Below, piece after piece: positions 36,751 to 46,633 of a DNA stretch of 64,000 nt (positions are counted from its first letter, which is position 1; the number at the start of each line of letters is the position of its first letter). Under the pieces are notes generated by a model that saw nothing but the letters and a program-made list of their open reading frames with translations, was not told the DNA's origin and ran no database searches. This DNA comes from Bacillus sp. Xin1. GTDB taxonomy: Bacteria; Bacillota; Bacilli; Bacillales; Bacillaceae_G. The translations under genes were made by a program, and so were the position numbers. The DNA is taken from positions 1 to 64,000 of the forward strand of contig NZ_JABUAE010000021.1 of NCBI RefSeq assembly GCF_013314535.1, written 5' to 3'.

Positions 36751-37617
36751 TTACATAAATTCAGCAACAAGTTCATCGAACATTTTTTGATCCATTTGTA
36801 AGTCTGCTTGCACTAAAGGCTTTTCGCTATATCCCTTTACAAGCTCTTGGTAAGAAGGCTGCTCTGTGTTTTGATAAATTAAGCCCGTTACTAAACCTTT
36901 GTTTTCCATTAACGTTTGCATAGCAATCATACGATTAGATGGATCGTATCCTTCTACTGTGCTGAGTTTTGTTAAATTCTCTTTAAACCAGTCATACGTA
37001 TTTATTTTATTATAAGTTACACATGGGCTAAATACGTTAATTAATGAGAACCCTTTATGCTGAATACCAGCTTCAATCAGCTGTGTTAATTCTTTTAAAT
37101 CACTAGAGAAACTTTGAGCAACAAATGTCGCACCAGCTGTTAATGCCATTTCCATTACAGATAAAGCTGGCTCAATTGAACCTTGTGGTGTACTTTTCGT
37201 TTTAAATCCCGCTTCACTACGTGGTGAAGTTTGACCTTTTGTTAAACCGTAAATTTGGTTATCCATAACGATGTACGTAATGTCAATGTTACGACGAATG
37301 GAATGAATGGTATGTCCCATACCGATCGCAAAACCATCTCCATCACCACCAGATGCGATAACTGTTAAATCACGGTTTGCCATTTTTACCCCTTGTGCTA
37401 TTGGAAGTGCACGTCCATGAATACTATGAACGCCATATGAATTAATATAGCCTGAAATACGACCTGAACAGCCGATACCTGAAATAACAGCTAACTCATC
37501 TGGATTTAAACCAACGTTCGCAGCTGCACGTTGAATTGCCGCTTGCACTGAGAAGTCACCGCAACCTGGACACCAGTTTGGTTTTACGCTGTTACGAAAG
37601 TCCTTAAATGTTGCCAT
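36751..37617 (-). CDS. korB: 2-oxoacid:ferredoxin oxidoreductase, beta subunit
   Basis: 288 residues. Thiamine-diphosphate subunit: NWCPGCGDFSVQ and GIGCSGRISGYINSYGVHSIHGRA carry the conserved cysteines, GGDGDGFAIGMGH the TPP/Mg site. With the alpha subunit it converts 2-oxoglutarate (or pyruvate-like acids) plus CoA to the acyl-CoA and reduces ferredoxin. Starts inside the 3' end of korA (14-base overlap). The exact 2-oxoacid is inferred from family naming. Confidence 0.92.
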   Translation of the reverse strand: MATFKDFRNSVKPNWCPGCGDFSVQAAIQRAAANVGLNPDELAVISGIGCSGRISGYINSYGVHSIHGRALPIAQGVKMANRDLTVIASGGDGDGFAIGMGHTIHSIRRNIDITYIVMDNQIYGLTKGQTSPRSEAGFKTKSTPQGSIEPALSVMEMALTAGATFVAQSFSSDLKELTQLIEAGIQHKGFSLINVFSPCVTYNKINTYDWFKENLTKLSTVEGYDPSNRMIAMQTLMENKGLVTGLIYQNTEQPSYQELVKGYSEKPLVQADLQMDQKMFDELVAEFM

Positions 37618-39361
37618 TTAATACAACCCCTTTTTTGCATTCGTTGTAAATTTCTTTTGGTAAGAATGGATTTCCGTCGTATTTTAACAGACTAGAAATT
37701 TTCTCTCCATTACCAAGATTCATTTTCATAATGTTAGCAAGCTGACCTGTTGCATTATTTTCCACAACAACAACGCGCTTTGCACCCTTCACAAGGGGAA
37801 GGATTTCATGTGTTGGGAACGGATGAATTAAACGGACGTGAGCATGATTTACTTTTAATCCTTCTTGCTCTAAACGCTCCATCGCTTCTTCAATTGCACC
37901 ACGAGTAGAGTTAAAACCTACTAATAATACGTCAGCGTCATCATGCTTGGCATTTTTGTATACAGGGGTATTAAATTTTAAATTCTCCATTTTACGGAAA
38001 CGTTTGTCCATTTGTGCTTTACGATTCAGTGCTGATTCAGATGGTTTACCAGTTTCATCGTGTTCTACGCCTGTAACATGGTGAACACCATTTTTCATGC
38101 CAGGTAAAACGCGTGGTGAAATACCATCTTCTGTCACTTCGTAACGTTTAAAGTAAGCTTTATTTTCACGCTCTGGTAACTCTGCTTGTAAATCAAGTTT
38201 ACCGCGGCGAATTTCTACTCGGTCTAACTTCAGTGGTTCTACTGTTTGTTTCCCTAAAGAAAGCTGTAAATCTGTTAAGAAAATAACAGGAACTTGATAT
38301 TCTTCTGCTAAGTTAAACGCTTCGACAATGTCATAAAATGCTTCTTCAACAGTACTTGGTGCCATTACGATTTTTGGAATTTCACCGTGTGTACCGTAAA
38401 TCATTGCCATTAAATCTGATTGCTCTTGTTTTGTTGGCAAACCAGTACTTGGACCACCACGCTGGGTATCAACGATAACAAGCGGTGTTTCTGTAATACC
38501 AGCTAAACCAATTGCTTCCATCATTAAAGATAAACCTGGCCCTGCTGATGCAGTTAGCGTACGTACACCGGCATAGTTTGCACCAATTGCCATTGTACAA
38601 GCGGCGATTTCATCCTCTGTTTGGATGACTGTTCCGCCTACCTTAGGAAGTTTTTTAATTAAATATTCCATAATTTCGGATGCAGGTGTAATCGGGTATG
38701 CTGACATAAAGCGTGCACCACCAGCTACTGCCCCGAATGCAATTGCATCGTTACCGATCATAAACATACGTTTTTGACCATCAGCTTTTTCAAGCTGCAT
38801 CATGTTTACTTTCTCACCAAGTAATTCTTTCATATATTGAGAGCCTTGCTTAATTGCTTCCATATTCTTCGCAACAACTTGCTCTCCTTTGCGACCGAAA
38901 ATTTCATCAACAACTTCTAAATATACAGTTTCATCTAATCCTAATACTGCACTAGATGCCCCGACAGCAACCATGTTTTTCATTAACGATGTACCTAGCT
39001 CAGAAGCAATATCTGTAAATGGTATTGCGTATAGATTTACATCTGAATTTTCTGGTATATTCGGATTAAATTTTGCATCTGCAACAACAATTCCACCTGG
39101 TCGTAGCTCATGGAAGTTAAAATCAATTGTTTCTTGATCAAAAGCAATTAAAATATCTAAATCATCTGATATCGCGCGTACTTCAGTTGTACTTACGCGA
39201 ATTTTATTATTAGTATGACCACCCTTAATTCGTGATGAAAAGTGGCGGTAACCGTAAAGGTAATACCCTAAGCGGTTTAATGCAATACAGAAAATTTCTC
39301 CTGTACTTTCAATTCCTTCACCTTGTTGTCCTCCAACTTTCCATGAAAGTTGACTAATCAT
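37604..39361 (-). CDS. korA: 2-oxoacid:ferredoxin oxidoreductase, alpha subunit (gamma-alpha fusion)
   Basis: 585 residues. N-terminal gamma domain (VGGQQGEGIESTGEIF, 1-190) fused to the pyrimidine-binding alpha domain (AYPITPASEIMEYL, TEDEIAACTMAIGANYAG, ASAGPGLSLMMEAIGLA) and a C-terminal transketolase-C-like part. No Fe-S cysteine domain, so an external ferredoxin is needed. First gene of korAB; absent at this place in B. subtilis 168 as I remember, which has tdh-kbl here. Confidence 0.92.
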   Translation of the reverse strand: MISQLSWKVGGQQGEGIESTGEIFCIALNRLGYYLYGYRHFSSRIKGGHTNNKIRVSTTEVRAISDDLDILIAFDQETIDFNFHELRPGGIVVADAKFNPNIPENSDVNLYAIPFTDIASELGTSLMKNMVAVGASSAVLGLDETVYLEVVDEIFGRKGEQVVAKNMEAIKQGSQYMKELLGEKVNMMQLEKADGQKRMFMIGNDAIAFGAVAGGARFMSAYPITPASEIMEYLIKKLPKVGGTVIQTEDEIAACTMAIGANYAGVRTLTASAGPGLSLMMEAIGLAGITETPLVIVDTQRGGPSTGLPTKQEQSDLMAMIYGTHGEIPKIVMAPSTVEEAFYDIVEAFNLAEEYQVPVIFLTDLQLSLGKQTVEPLKLDRVEIRRGKLDLQAELPERENKAYFKRYEVTEDGISPRVLPGMKNGVHHVTGVEHDETGKPSESALNRKAQMDKRFRKMENLKFNTPVYKNAKHDDADVLLVGFNSTRGAIEEAMERLEQEGLKVNHAHVRLIHPFPTHEILPLVKGAKRVVVVENNATGQLANIMKMNLGNGEKISSLLKYDGNPFLPKEIYNECKKGVVLNGNI

Positions 39362-39620
39362 CTCCTACACCCCTTTTGGCTGCATTCATTGTAGTGTATT
39401 TTTTTACAGTATTAGTGTAGCACTTTTTATACAAAGAAACTACAATGGACGCAAATTATACCTCTTCAGATTTCCCTGAATGTTTTGCGTAATCTTAATT
39501 CGTCTACAATTCTAGCCTTACAATGAAAAAAATGCAATAATTTGGCTCGATTTTTTATTTGAATTTTTTAATTTTTCTAAATTTTTATCCTCAAATTAAA
39601 ATACATTATAAAATAGATAA

Positions 39621-40544
39621 CTAGAAAGAAATATGATTAATGAAATTATCATATAAAAAGCTTTGAACATGCGTTTCACTGTATCGTTTACTCAGTTCAT
39701 TGATTACATTTTCATAACGCCGATATGCTTCCACACCGACAACCGTTTCTGTGATACCATCAAAATCCGAACCAAATCCTATATTACGCTCTCCTCCAAG
39801 TGAACAAATGCGTTCCACATGCCGTAATATGTCATCCATATAAGCAGGCCTATGATTAGTTAAAAACTCTGGAACAAATGTTACACCAATTACACCATCT
39901 TTTTGAATAAGTGCTTGTACTTGTTCATCTTTCAGATTACGCGGGTGTTGACAAAGCCCATAGCAATTTGAATGTGACGCAATTGGATGTTGAGCAATTT
40001 CCATCACATCCCAAAAACCTTTTTCATTTAAATGAGACACATCTGTCCATAAACGAAACGCATTCAATTCTTCTACAACTTTCTTACCAAATGTAGTAAG
40101 TCCTGCTCCTCTTGTTTCCAACGCTCCATCAGCTAATAAATTCGCATGATTCCACGTGAGTCCCATAGATCGAACTCCTAAACGATAGAGAGTGCGTAAT
40201 TTGATCATTTCTTTTCCAATTGCTTCGCCACCTTCTAATGTTAAAATGGCACCAATTTCGTTTGCTCCTAACTGCTCTATATCTTTTTTTGTCTGAATCA
40301 ATCTCATGCTCGGCAACGATAAAATCTGGTTATAAAATATATCTATCATAGATAACGCAGCTTCAAAACGTCGCTCATACGAAACGCTTTCAGGTACGTA
40401 TATCGCAAAGCATTGTATGCTTCCTTTTCTTTTTTCCAATTGTTCAAATGTAATATGTAGAGACGGATCATTTTGAAAATTCTTCTTTCCTTTTGCATTC
40501 CATAATTGCCATAGTACATCACAGTGTGCATCAAACACTTTCAC
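39621..40544 (-). CDS. M19 (renal dipeptidase-like) membrane dipeptidase
   Basis: Zinc dipeptidase of 307 residues. Metal site residues in FDAHCDVLWQ, EGGEAIG, SHSNCYG and FGSDFDGI. I start at GTG 40544: AGGGGGAA lies just before it, and the longer frame to 40604 would encode the terminator hairpin of spoVS. No signal peptide is visible. Proteins of this type cut dipeptides, some with D-residues; the substrate is unknown. Confidence 0.87.
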   Translation of the reverse strand: MKVFDAHCDVLWQLWNAKGKKNFQNDPSLHITFEQLEKRKGSIQCFAIYVPESVSYERRFEAALSMIDIFYNQILSLPSMRLIQTKKDIEQLGANEIGAILTLEGGEAIGKEMIKLRTLYRLGVRSMGLTWNHANLLADGALETRGAGLTTFGKKVVEELNAFRLWTDVSHLNEKGFWDVMEIAQHPIASHSNCYGLCQHPRNLKDEQVQALIQKDGVIGVTFVPEFLTNHRPAYMDDILRHVERICSLGGERNIGFGSDFDGITETVVGVEAYRRYENVINELSKRYSETHVQSFLYDNFINHISF

Positions 40545-40563
40545 TTTTATTCCCCCTTCCCCA

Positions 40564-40601
40564 TAAAAACAACCTGTTTGCATGGAAGCAAACAGGTTGT
40601 T
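40564..40601 (-). terminator. Terminator of spoVS
   Basis: AACAACCTGTTTGC pairs with GCAAACAGGTTGTT, T-run on the minus strand. Confidence 0.9.
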
Positions 40602-40606
40602 CAAAC

Positions 40607-40867
40607 TTAACGAGGTTCTACAATTAATTTTATTGCTGTACGTTCTTCACCATCAATCATAATGTCTGTAAAAGCTGGGATACAAATCAAATCCAAACCA
40701 CTAGGCGCTACAAACCCTCTTGCAATTGCTACTGCCTTCACGGCTTGATTTAATGCACCTGCGCCAATAGCTTGGATTTCTGCTGTTCCGCGTTCGCGAA
40801 TCACTCCAGCAAGTGCACCGGCTACAGAGTTAGGGACCGAAGTTGCTTTAACTTTTAATATTTCCAT
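40607..40867 (-). CDS. spoVS: Stage V sporulation protein S
   Basis: 86-residue Alba-like protein, almost unchanged across Bacillus: MEILKVKATSVPNSVAGALA at the start and EIQAIGAGALNQAVKA in the middle. Needed for spore coat/core dehydration and sigma-H-dependent in B. subtilis. AGGAGGAAAC lies before the ATG; own terminator. Confidence 0.97.
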   Translation of the reverse strand: MEILKVKATSVPNSVAGALAGVIRERGTAEIQAIGAGALNQAVKAVAIARGFVAPSGLDLICIPAFTDIMIDGEERTAIKLIVEPR

Positions 40868-41015
40868 TCCTCGTTTCCTCCTCGTTTCTTTAAAAAGTAT
40901 TAGCGATTATTTCACTTTAACTTATATTCACGAGGAAAGACATGTATTCCTGCTAAATTTCTGTAATTTTTCTAAAAAATTAAAATATAATGTTTTTTCT
41001 AACTTTTAAAAGATA

Positions 41016-41810
41016 TTATTCGAAAAATGGCTGATCATCATTAATTAAAATACGTTCAATCTTCTTCGCTTTTCCTGTATTTGGATCCACATCAATTAAT
41101 ACTGCACTTAACTGTGTTCTTCCGTTTGTTACTTCAAAACGTACAGGTAAATTCGTTAAAAACTTCTTCAGTACAGCTTCACGATCCATACCTAAAATCC
41201 CATCATATGGACCAGTCATTCCAACATCTGTAATGTAAGCTGTTCCGCTTGGTAAAATACGATTATCTGCTGTTGGAACATGTGTATGTGTCCCTACTAC
41301 TGCTGTAGCACGTCCATCTACATACCAACCAAGTGCTTGTTTTTCACTTGTTGTCTCAGCATGAAAATCAATAAAGATAATATTCGTGCGCTTTTTTGCA
41401 ATATTAATTAATTCATCCACTTTTCGGAATGGACAATCAATTGGAGGAAGGAACGTACGCCCTTGTAAGTTAATTACCGCTACTTCTGTACCGTTACAAT
41501 TTACAAAAATAAGTCCTTTTCCTGGTGTCCCCTCTGGGAAATTAGCTGGTCTTGCAAGATATTTTGCATCATCTATAAATTCAAATACCTCACGATTATC
41601 CCAAGCATGATTCCCAAGCGTAACTGCTTGTGCACCACACTCTAAAAAGTTTCGGTAAATTTTCTCTGTAATACCACGACCACCCGCAGCATTTTCTCCA
41701 TTAATAATTGTTACTGTAGGCGTATATTTTTTCTTTAACGCTGGTACGTATTGTTGAATCATACCTCTTCCAGGGGATCCTACTACATCTCCAACAAATA
41801 ATATTCTCAT
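41016..41810 (-). CDS. ymdB: Metallophosphoesterase YmdB (cyclic nucleotide phosphodiesterase)
   Basis: 264 residues. Calcineurin-like core: FVGDVVGSPG, INGENAAGG, TLGNHAWD, DFHAETTSEK and GTHTHVPTAD provide the di-metal ligands. In B. subtilis it acts on 2',3'-cyclic nucleotides and cAMP, binds RNase Y and decides biofilm versus motility. Lies downstream of rny in the same direction, but the rny terminator and a 393-base gap separate them. Confidence 0.95.
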   Translation of the reverse strand: MRILFVGDVVGSPGRGMIQQYVPALKKKYTPTVTIINGENAAGGRGITEKIYRNFLECGAQAVTLGNHAWDNREVFEFIDDAKYLARPANFPEGTPGKGLIFVNCNGTEVAVINLQGRTFLPPIDCPFRKVDELINIAKKRTNIIFIDFHAETTSEKQALGWYVDGRATAVVGTHTHVPTADNRILPSGTAYITDVGMTGPYDGILGMDREAVLKKFLTNLPVRFEVTNGRTQLSAVLIDVDPNTGKAKKIERILINDDQPFFE

Positions 41811-41860
41811 ATCTATTACCCTTCCTATGTACTATATAAATACAAATTAAAAAACAACAT

Positions 41861-42030
41861 AAAACCCTTCTTTTTAGATGGGAGAGCGCATCCAGCCATG
41901 CATAGGAGCGGTCAGATCCTTTTTCTGCCCCATGCCAAGTGAAAACAAAAAGAAAAAACGAGTATAGATTACCTTTTGTTATCCATTAGCCGTGGCTTAT
42001 ACGTCGAAAAATCAAAATGGATTTATATAC
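41861..42030 (+). repeat. Structured intergenic element, copy A (about 170 bp)
   Basis: Aligns over its length with the inverse of 56732-56902. Shared blocks: AAAACC at the start, AGCGGTCAG, GCCCC(A/G)TGCCA, GTGAAAAC, TTTTGTT, AGCCG and GATTTATATA. Three predicted stems keep pairing with different bases in the two copies. Here it lies between rny (3' end) and ymdB (5' end); its T-rich tail is decayed. Family not recognised with certainty; possibly one of the bcr repeats. Confidence 0.65.
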
Positions 42031-42175
42031 TTATTTTATTACTACCTTACAAGTTGTTTACTTATAAGAAAAACAAACTGCTCATTTAAACTTTTCTTCT
42101 ATTCTAGCCAATTAGAATTGAAATCGAATAAAGGTGATTTACAAACGCTTTATTTTATATTACCCAATTCCAACA

Positions 42176-42210
42176 CAAAAAAATAAAGTGGTATTTCACC
42201 ACTTTATTTT
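42176..42210 (-). terminator. Terminator of rny
   Basis: AAATAAAGTGGT pairs with ACCACTTTATTT; the stop codon of rny lies in the stem. Confidence 0.85.
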
Positions 42211-43766
42211 GCGTATTCCACTGCACGTGTTTCACGAATAACTGTTACTTTAATATGTCCTGGATAATCCAGTTCATTTTCAATACGTTTTCGGATATCA
42301 CGTGCTAAACGATGAGCTTCTAAATCATCGATTGTATCTGGTTTTACCAAGATGCGAACTTCGCGTCCTGCTTGAATTGCAAAGGATTTCTCCACTCCTT
42401 CATAGGATTCTGAAATCTCTTCTAACTTTTCAAGACGGCGAATATAGTTTTCCAATGTCTCACTACGAGCTCCTGGTCTTGCAGCTGATAGCGCATCCGC
42501 TGCTGCAACTAAAACTGCAATAATGGAAGTTGGCTCTGTATCACCATGGTGAGATGCGATACTGTTAATAACAACTGGATGCTCTTTATATTTCGTTGCG
42601 AGTTCAACACCAATTTCAACGTGACTGCCTTCTACTTCATGGTCAATTGCTTTTCCGATATCATGCAATAGACCTGCACGTCTCGCAAGCTTTTCGTCCT
42701 CGCCAAGCTCCGCTGCCATAAGTCCTGCTAAATACGCTACTTCCATAGAGTGTTTTAACACATTTTGACCATAACTTGTACGGAATTTCAAACGACCTAA
42801 AATCTTGATTAAATCTGGATGTAATCCATGTACACCCACTTCAAATGTCGTTTGTTCTCCCACTTCACGAATATACTCATCCACTTCACGTCTTGATTTC
42901 TCAACCATTTCCTCAATACGCGCTGGGTGAATACGTCCATCCTGAACGAGCTTATCAAGAGCGATACGAGCTGTTTCACGACGAATTGGATCAAATCCTG
43001 ATAGGATTACCGCTTCTGGCGTATCATCAATAATAAGGTCAATACCCGTTAACGTTTCTAACGTACGAATATTGCGTCCTTCTCGTCCGATGATACGTCC
43101 TTTCATTTCGTCATTTGGAAGATTTACAACCGAAACGGTTGTTTCAGCAACATGATCAGCTGCACATCTTTGCATTGCAAGAGATAAAATCTCTTTTGCT
43201 TTCTTATCCGCCTCTTCTTTCGCACGAACTTCACTTTCTTTTACCATAACGGCAATTTCATGAGAAATTTCACTTTCCACTTTTCCTAAAATGATTGCTT
43301 TCGCTTGTTCGCGTGTCAGATTGGAAATGCGCTCTAATTCCGTTTGTTGCTTTTGAACTAACTCTCCCACTTTGCTTTCCAACTCTTCAATCTGTTGTTG
43401 TCTCGCTACAAGAGATTCCTCTTTCTTTTCTAACATTTGCTCGCGTTTATCGAGCGTCTCGTCTTTACGATCAAGGTTCTCTTCTTTTTGCATTAAACGA
43501 TTTTCTTGTTTTTGTAATTCGCTTCTACGGTCACGAATTTCTAATTCAGCTTCTGTACGAAGTGTATGAATTTCATCCTTTGCTTCTAAAAGCGCTTCTT
43601 TCTTAAGTGCCTCTGCTTCACGATTTGCATCTTCTAAAATGCGTCTCGCTTCGTTTGCTGCACCATTAATCTTCGCTTCTGCAATAGACTTTCGAACAAA
43701 AAAGCCAACAACTGCACCGACTGTTGCAAGCAAAATGGAGATGAGTACCCAAACTGTACTACTCAT
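42204..43766 (-). CDS. rny: Ribonuclease Y
   Basis: 520 residues from ATG 43766 ([10 protein letters not shown]) after GGGGAGGTGA, the B. subtilis length. One N-terminal membrane anchor ([19 protein letters not shown]), a long coiled coil (about 25-200, rich in Glu/Lys/Arg), a KH domain ([15 protein letters not shown]) and an HD domain ([13 protein letters not shown] ... [14 protein letters not shown]). Main endonuclease initiating mRNA decay, membrane-bound. Partners RicA and YmdB are encoded nearby. Its leader carries a terminator-like hairpin. Confidence 0.97.
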   Translation of the reverse strand: MSSTVWVLISILLATVGAVVGFFVRKSIAEAKINGAANEARRILEDANREAEALKKEALLEAKDEIHTLRTEAELEIRDRRSELQKQENRLMQKEENLDRKDETLDKREQMLEKKEESLVARQQQIEELESKVGELVQKQQTELERISNLTREQAKAIILGKVESEISHEIAVMVKESEVRAKEEADKKAKEILSLAMQRCAADHVAETTVSVVNLPNDEMKGRIIGREGRNIRTLETLTGIDLIIDDTPEAVILSGFDPIRRETARIALDKLVQDGRIHPARIEEMVEKSRREVDEYIREVGEQTTFEVGVHGLHPDLIKILGRLKFRTSYGQNVLKHSMEVAYLAGLMAAELGEDEKLARRAGLLHDIGKAIDHEVEGSHVEIGVELATKYKEHPVVINSIASHHGDTEPTSIIAVLVAAADALSAARPGARSETLENYIRRLEKLEEISESYEGVEKSFAIQAGREVRILVKPDTIDDLEAHRLARDIRKRIENELDYPGHIKVTVIRETRAVEYAK

Positions 43767-43792
43767 GATTTCACCTCCCCTTGCTATGAATG

Positions 43793-43844
43793 AAAAAAGA
43801 CTGTCGGCATGTACATTGATTTGCAACGTACAGCAAAGACCGTC
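43793..43844 (-). promoter_or_regulatory. Terminator-like hairpin in the rny leader
   Basis: On the minus strand GACGGTC...GC.TGTAC pairs with GTACA.GC.GACAGTC and is followed by six T, 26 bases before the rny start codon. Position after the promoter and before the ribosome site suggests an attenuator. Confidence 0.5.
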
Positions 43845-43984
43845 GCCCCGCTTTTTTAAGGGACTTTCTTCATTTCACAATTAAAATGTCATATTATTAT
43901 TTCGAAAAGGTATAGAACCTACTCCGAATGTTACTTCTCTTCTAGAGAAGAGTGTATCGTATATAAGAAAAAATATACATTCTC

Positions 43985-44013
43985 ATTGTATCTATCGCAT
44001 TTTTCATTGTCAA
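43985..44013 (-). promoter_or_regulatory. Sigma-A promoter of rny
   Basis: TTGACA, 17-base spacer, TACAAT on the minus strand; implies a leader of about 210 bases. The rest of 43845-44165 shows no gene. Confidence 0.8.
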
Positions 44014-44164
44014 GCGTTGTCTACTTTTACTTTCTTTACCTTTGTCATGAAAATCTTCTTTTAACGAAGAAAGTTTATATTCACCAATGATGCCAGCCCT
44101 TACCAAATCAATTTGCATATGTGAGAGTACCTTAACAAAAAACCTCATTACATATTATTGCAGG

Positions 44165-44200
44165 ATAAAAAATAAAAGACACGAAATCGTGTCTTTTATT
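44165..44200 (-). terminator. Terminator of recA
   Basis: AATAAAAGACACGA pairs with TCGTGTCTTTTATT, T-run on the minus strand. Confidence 0.9.
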
Positions 44201-45230
44201 AGTCAAGAAGAGTTCCTTCTTCTGTGCTCTCAGTTGCAGCATCTTCACCAATCCCATGATGTTCACGGATAAAGAAGGCAATTTCCTCCCTTATATCTTG
44301 ATTTTCTTTTAGGAACTGCTTCGCATTTTCACGCCCTTGTCCTAAACGTTCTTCATTATAAGAATACCAAGCACCGCTTTTTTGAACGATATCAAGTTCA
44401 GAAGCCATATCTAAAATTTCACCTTCTCGTGAAATACCTTCTCCGTACATAATATCCACTTCAGCAACACGGAAAGGAGGTGCTACTTTATTTTTTACTA
44501 CTTTTACTTTTGTTTTATTACCAACAATGTCGTTACCTTGTTTTAATTGCTCCGCGCGACGCACTTCTAGACGAACTGTTGAATAGAATTTCAACGCACG
44601 ACCACCTGGAGTTGTTTCTGGGTTCCCGAACATAACCCCAACTTTTTCACGAATTTGGTTAATGAAGATTGCAATTGTTTTTGACTTGTTGATTGCACCA
44701 GAAAGCTTACGAAGTGCTTGTGACATTAAACGCGCTTGTAAACCGACGTGAGAGTCACCCATTTCCCCTTCGATTTCTGCTTTTGGTACAAGAGCTGCTA
44801 CAGAGTCAATTACGATGATATCGATCGCACCGCTTCGTACTAATGCTTCTGCGATTTCTAAACCTTGTTCTCCTGTATCAGGCTGTGATAATAATAACTC
44901 ATCAATATTAACACCTAACTTTTGTGCATATACCGGATCCATCGCATGTTCTGCATCAATAAATGCTGCTTGTCCACCTTGACGTTGCACTTCTGCAATC
45001 GCATGTAAGGAAACCGTTGTTTTACCAGAGCTTTCAGGTCCATAGATTTCAATAATACGACCTCGCGGATAACCACCAACACCTAAAGCTACATCAAGTG
45101 CTAACGAACCACTTGGTACTGTAGAAACTCTACGTTCTGCCTGTTCTCCTAACTTCATAATGGAACCTTTACCGAATTGCTTCTCTATTTGTTTTAACGC
45201 CATATCTAATGCCGCTTGACGATCACTCAT
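44199..45230 (-). CDS. recA: Recombinase RecA
   Basis: 343 residues, intact. Strand-exchange protein and SOS co-protease. Walker [10 protein letters not shown], Walker [13 protein letters not shown]2 region [20 protein letters not shown] and an acidic C-terminus. No intron or insertion. AAGGAGGAA lies before the ATG; promoter 45264-45293 with a LexA site upstream. Confidence 0.98.
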   Translation of the reverse strand: MSDRQAALDMALKQIEKQFGKGSIMKLGEQAERRVSTVPSGSLALDVALGVGGYPRGRIIEIYGPESSGKTTVSLHAIAEVQRQGGQAAFIDAEHAMDPVYAQKLGVNIDELLLSQPDTGEQGLEIAEALVRSGAIDIIVIDSVAALVPKAEIEGEMGDSHVGLQARLMSQALRKLSGAINKSKTIAIFINQIREKVGVMFGNPETTPGGRALKFYSTVRLEVRRAEQLKQGNDIVGNKTKVKVVKNKVAPPFRVAEVDIMYGEGISREGEILDMASELDIVQKSGAWYSYNEERLGQGRENAKQFLKENQDIREEIAFFIREHHGIGEDAATESTEEGTLLD

Positions 45231-45263
45231 TCAAAATTCCTCCTTAGCTGAATTGCTAATCTT

Positions 45264-45293
45264 ATTATACCTATTTTCATATCAATTTGCCAA
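45264..45293 (-). promoter_or_regulatory. recA promoter
   Basis: TTGGCA, 18-base spacer, TATAAT on the minus strand. Confidence 0.75.
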
Positions 45294-45300
45294 CAAAAAT

Positions 45301-45314
45301 CGAACATTTATTCG
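45301..45314. promoter_or_regulatory. LexA (DinR) box of recA
   Basis: CGAACATTTATTCG, one mismatch from the Bacillus SOS box CGAACNNNNGTTCG, directly upstream of the -35. Confidence 0.8.
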
Positions 45315-45356
45315 ATTTTTTTATTTTCTATAGAAGAATGTATGATTTTTCAGTAC

Positions 45357-45395
45357 AAAAAAGCTAGAAGAGAGTTAAAGCTCTTCTAGCTTTTT
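45357..45395 (-). terminator. Terminator of cinA
   Basis: AAAAAGCTAGAAGAG pairs with CTCTTCTAGCTTTTT. The stem also encodes the last codons of cinA (KKLEEL). Confidence 0.85.
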
Positions 45396-46613
45396 ATACA
45401 AATGATAAAATCCATATTTTACAGAGCGTTCTCGGATTTGCTGACGACTTCCACTTAATATGAGAGGATATACAAGCGTAGGTTCATCCTTGATTGATAG
45501 ACCTACAAAAACAGTCCCCGGTTCTTTATTTTCTGAAGCATCTGGTCCCGCCACTCCAGTAAAGCTAATTCCAATATCCGCCTTCAATTGTGCCTTTACA
45601 TTTTCAGCAAGATAACGAGCACATTGTTCACTTACAGCACCTACTGTTTGCAGTACTTCTACAGGCACTTGCAACATATGTTGCTTCACATCATTATGAT
45701 AGCAGATGACTCCACCTTTAAATACAGAGGAAACACCCGCATTTTCTGTTACTTGATTACCGAATAGCCCGCCTGTTAAACTTTCTGCACAAGCTAAAGT
45801 CAAACCTTTTTTCTTTAATAAATCAATCGCTTTATTATGAAGAAAATCTTGATTATATCCGTAGAAAAATTCTCCTACTCTTTCTAAAATCAAATCCTCC
45901 GTCTGCTGTATAAGCGCTTTTGCTTTCTTTACATCTTGATGTTTAGCAGTTAAACGAAGCGTTACTTCTCCATCCGAAGCAAGTGGTGCAATCGTCGGGT
46001 TTGTTTGATTATCTATTAAATCTTGAACTTTCACCTCAAGTTGGGATTCTCCAATGCCGAAAAAGCGCAGAACACGAGAATGTATTTGCTCTTCAGTTGT
46101 AAACGTACGTAAAAACGGCTCTACATAGCTCGTATACATCGGTTGCATTTCTTTTGGTGGACCAGGTAACAAAACATACACTTTCTCGTTCTTAGCTAAG
46201 CCCATACCTGGTGCCATACCATGGTCATTTGCAAAGACAGTCGAGCCTTTTAAAACAAGTGCTTGTTTCTTATTATTTTCTGTGAATTCACGTCCTGTGC
46301 GTTTAAAATACTCGCCAATTGACGTTAATGCCACTTCATCATAAACAAGTTCTTCTTGTAAGGTTGAAGCAATGGTTTCTTTCGTTAAATCATCTTTTGT
46401 CGGTCCTAATCCACCAGTAAAAATGAGAATATCTGCACGCTTCTCAGCAATTTGAATCGCTTCTTGTAAACGGTGATTATTATCACCCACAACAGTATGA
46501 TAATACACATTCATTCCGATGGAAGCTAACTTTTCAGATAAAAACTTCGCATTTGTATTTGTAATTTGTCCGAGTAACAATTCTGTTCCAACCGCAATAA
46601 TTTCGGCATTCAT
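45375..46613 (-). CDS. cinA: CinA family protein (competence/damage-inducible)
   Basis: 412 residues. N-terminal MoCF_biosynth (COG1058) domain: [37 protein letters not shown]-terminal CinA domain with ACAESLTGG and SFTGVAGPD, the NMN amidase signature. COG1058 domains often hydrolyse ADP-ribose, so the protein may act in pyridine-nucleotide recycling. Between pgsA (20-base gap) and recA as in other Bacillus. Confidence 0.95.
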   Translation of the reverse strand: MNAEIIAVGTELLLGQITNTNAKFLSEKLASIGMNVYYHTVVGDNNHRLQEAIQIAEKRADILIFTGGLGPTKDDLTKETIASTLQEELVYDEVALTSIGEYFKRTGREFTENNKKQALVLKGSTVFANDHGMAPGMGLAKNEKVYVLLPGPPKEMQPMYTSYVEPFLRTFTTEEQIHSRVLRFFGIGESQLEVKVQDLIDNQTNPTIAPLASDGEVTLRLTAKHQDVKKAKALIQQTEDLILERVGEFFYGYNQDFLHNKAIDLLKKKGLTLACAESLTGGLFGNQVTENAGVSSVFKGGVICYHNDVKQHMLQVPVEVLQTVGAVSEQCARYLAENVKAQLKADIGISFTGVAGPDASENKEPGTVFVGLSIKDEPTLVYPLILSGSRQQIRERSVKYGFYHLYKKLEEL

Positions 46614-46633
46614 TCCGATTCCCCCGTAAGCTG

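Noticed and set aside
45357-45395. Truncated cinA because its end lies in a terminator
   Set aside because: The protein has full length and both domains; a terminator overlapping the last codons is common in compact operons.
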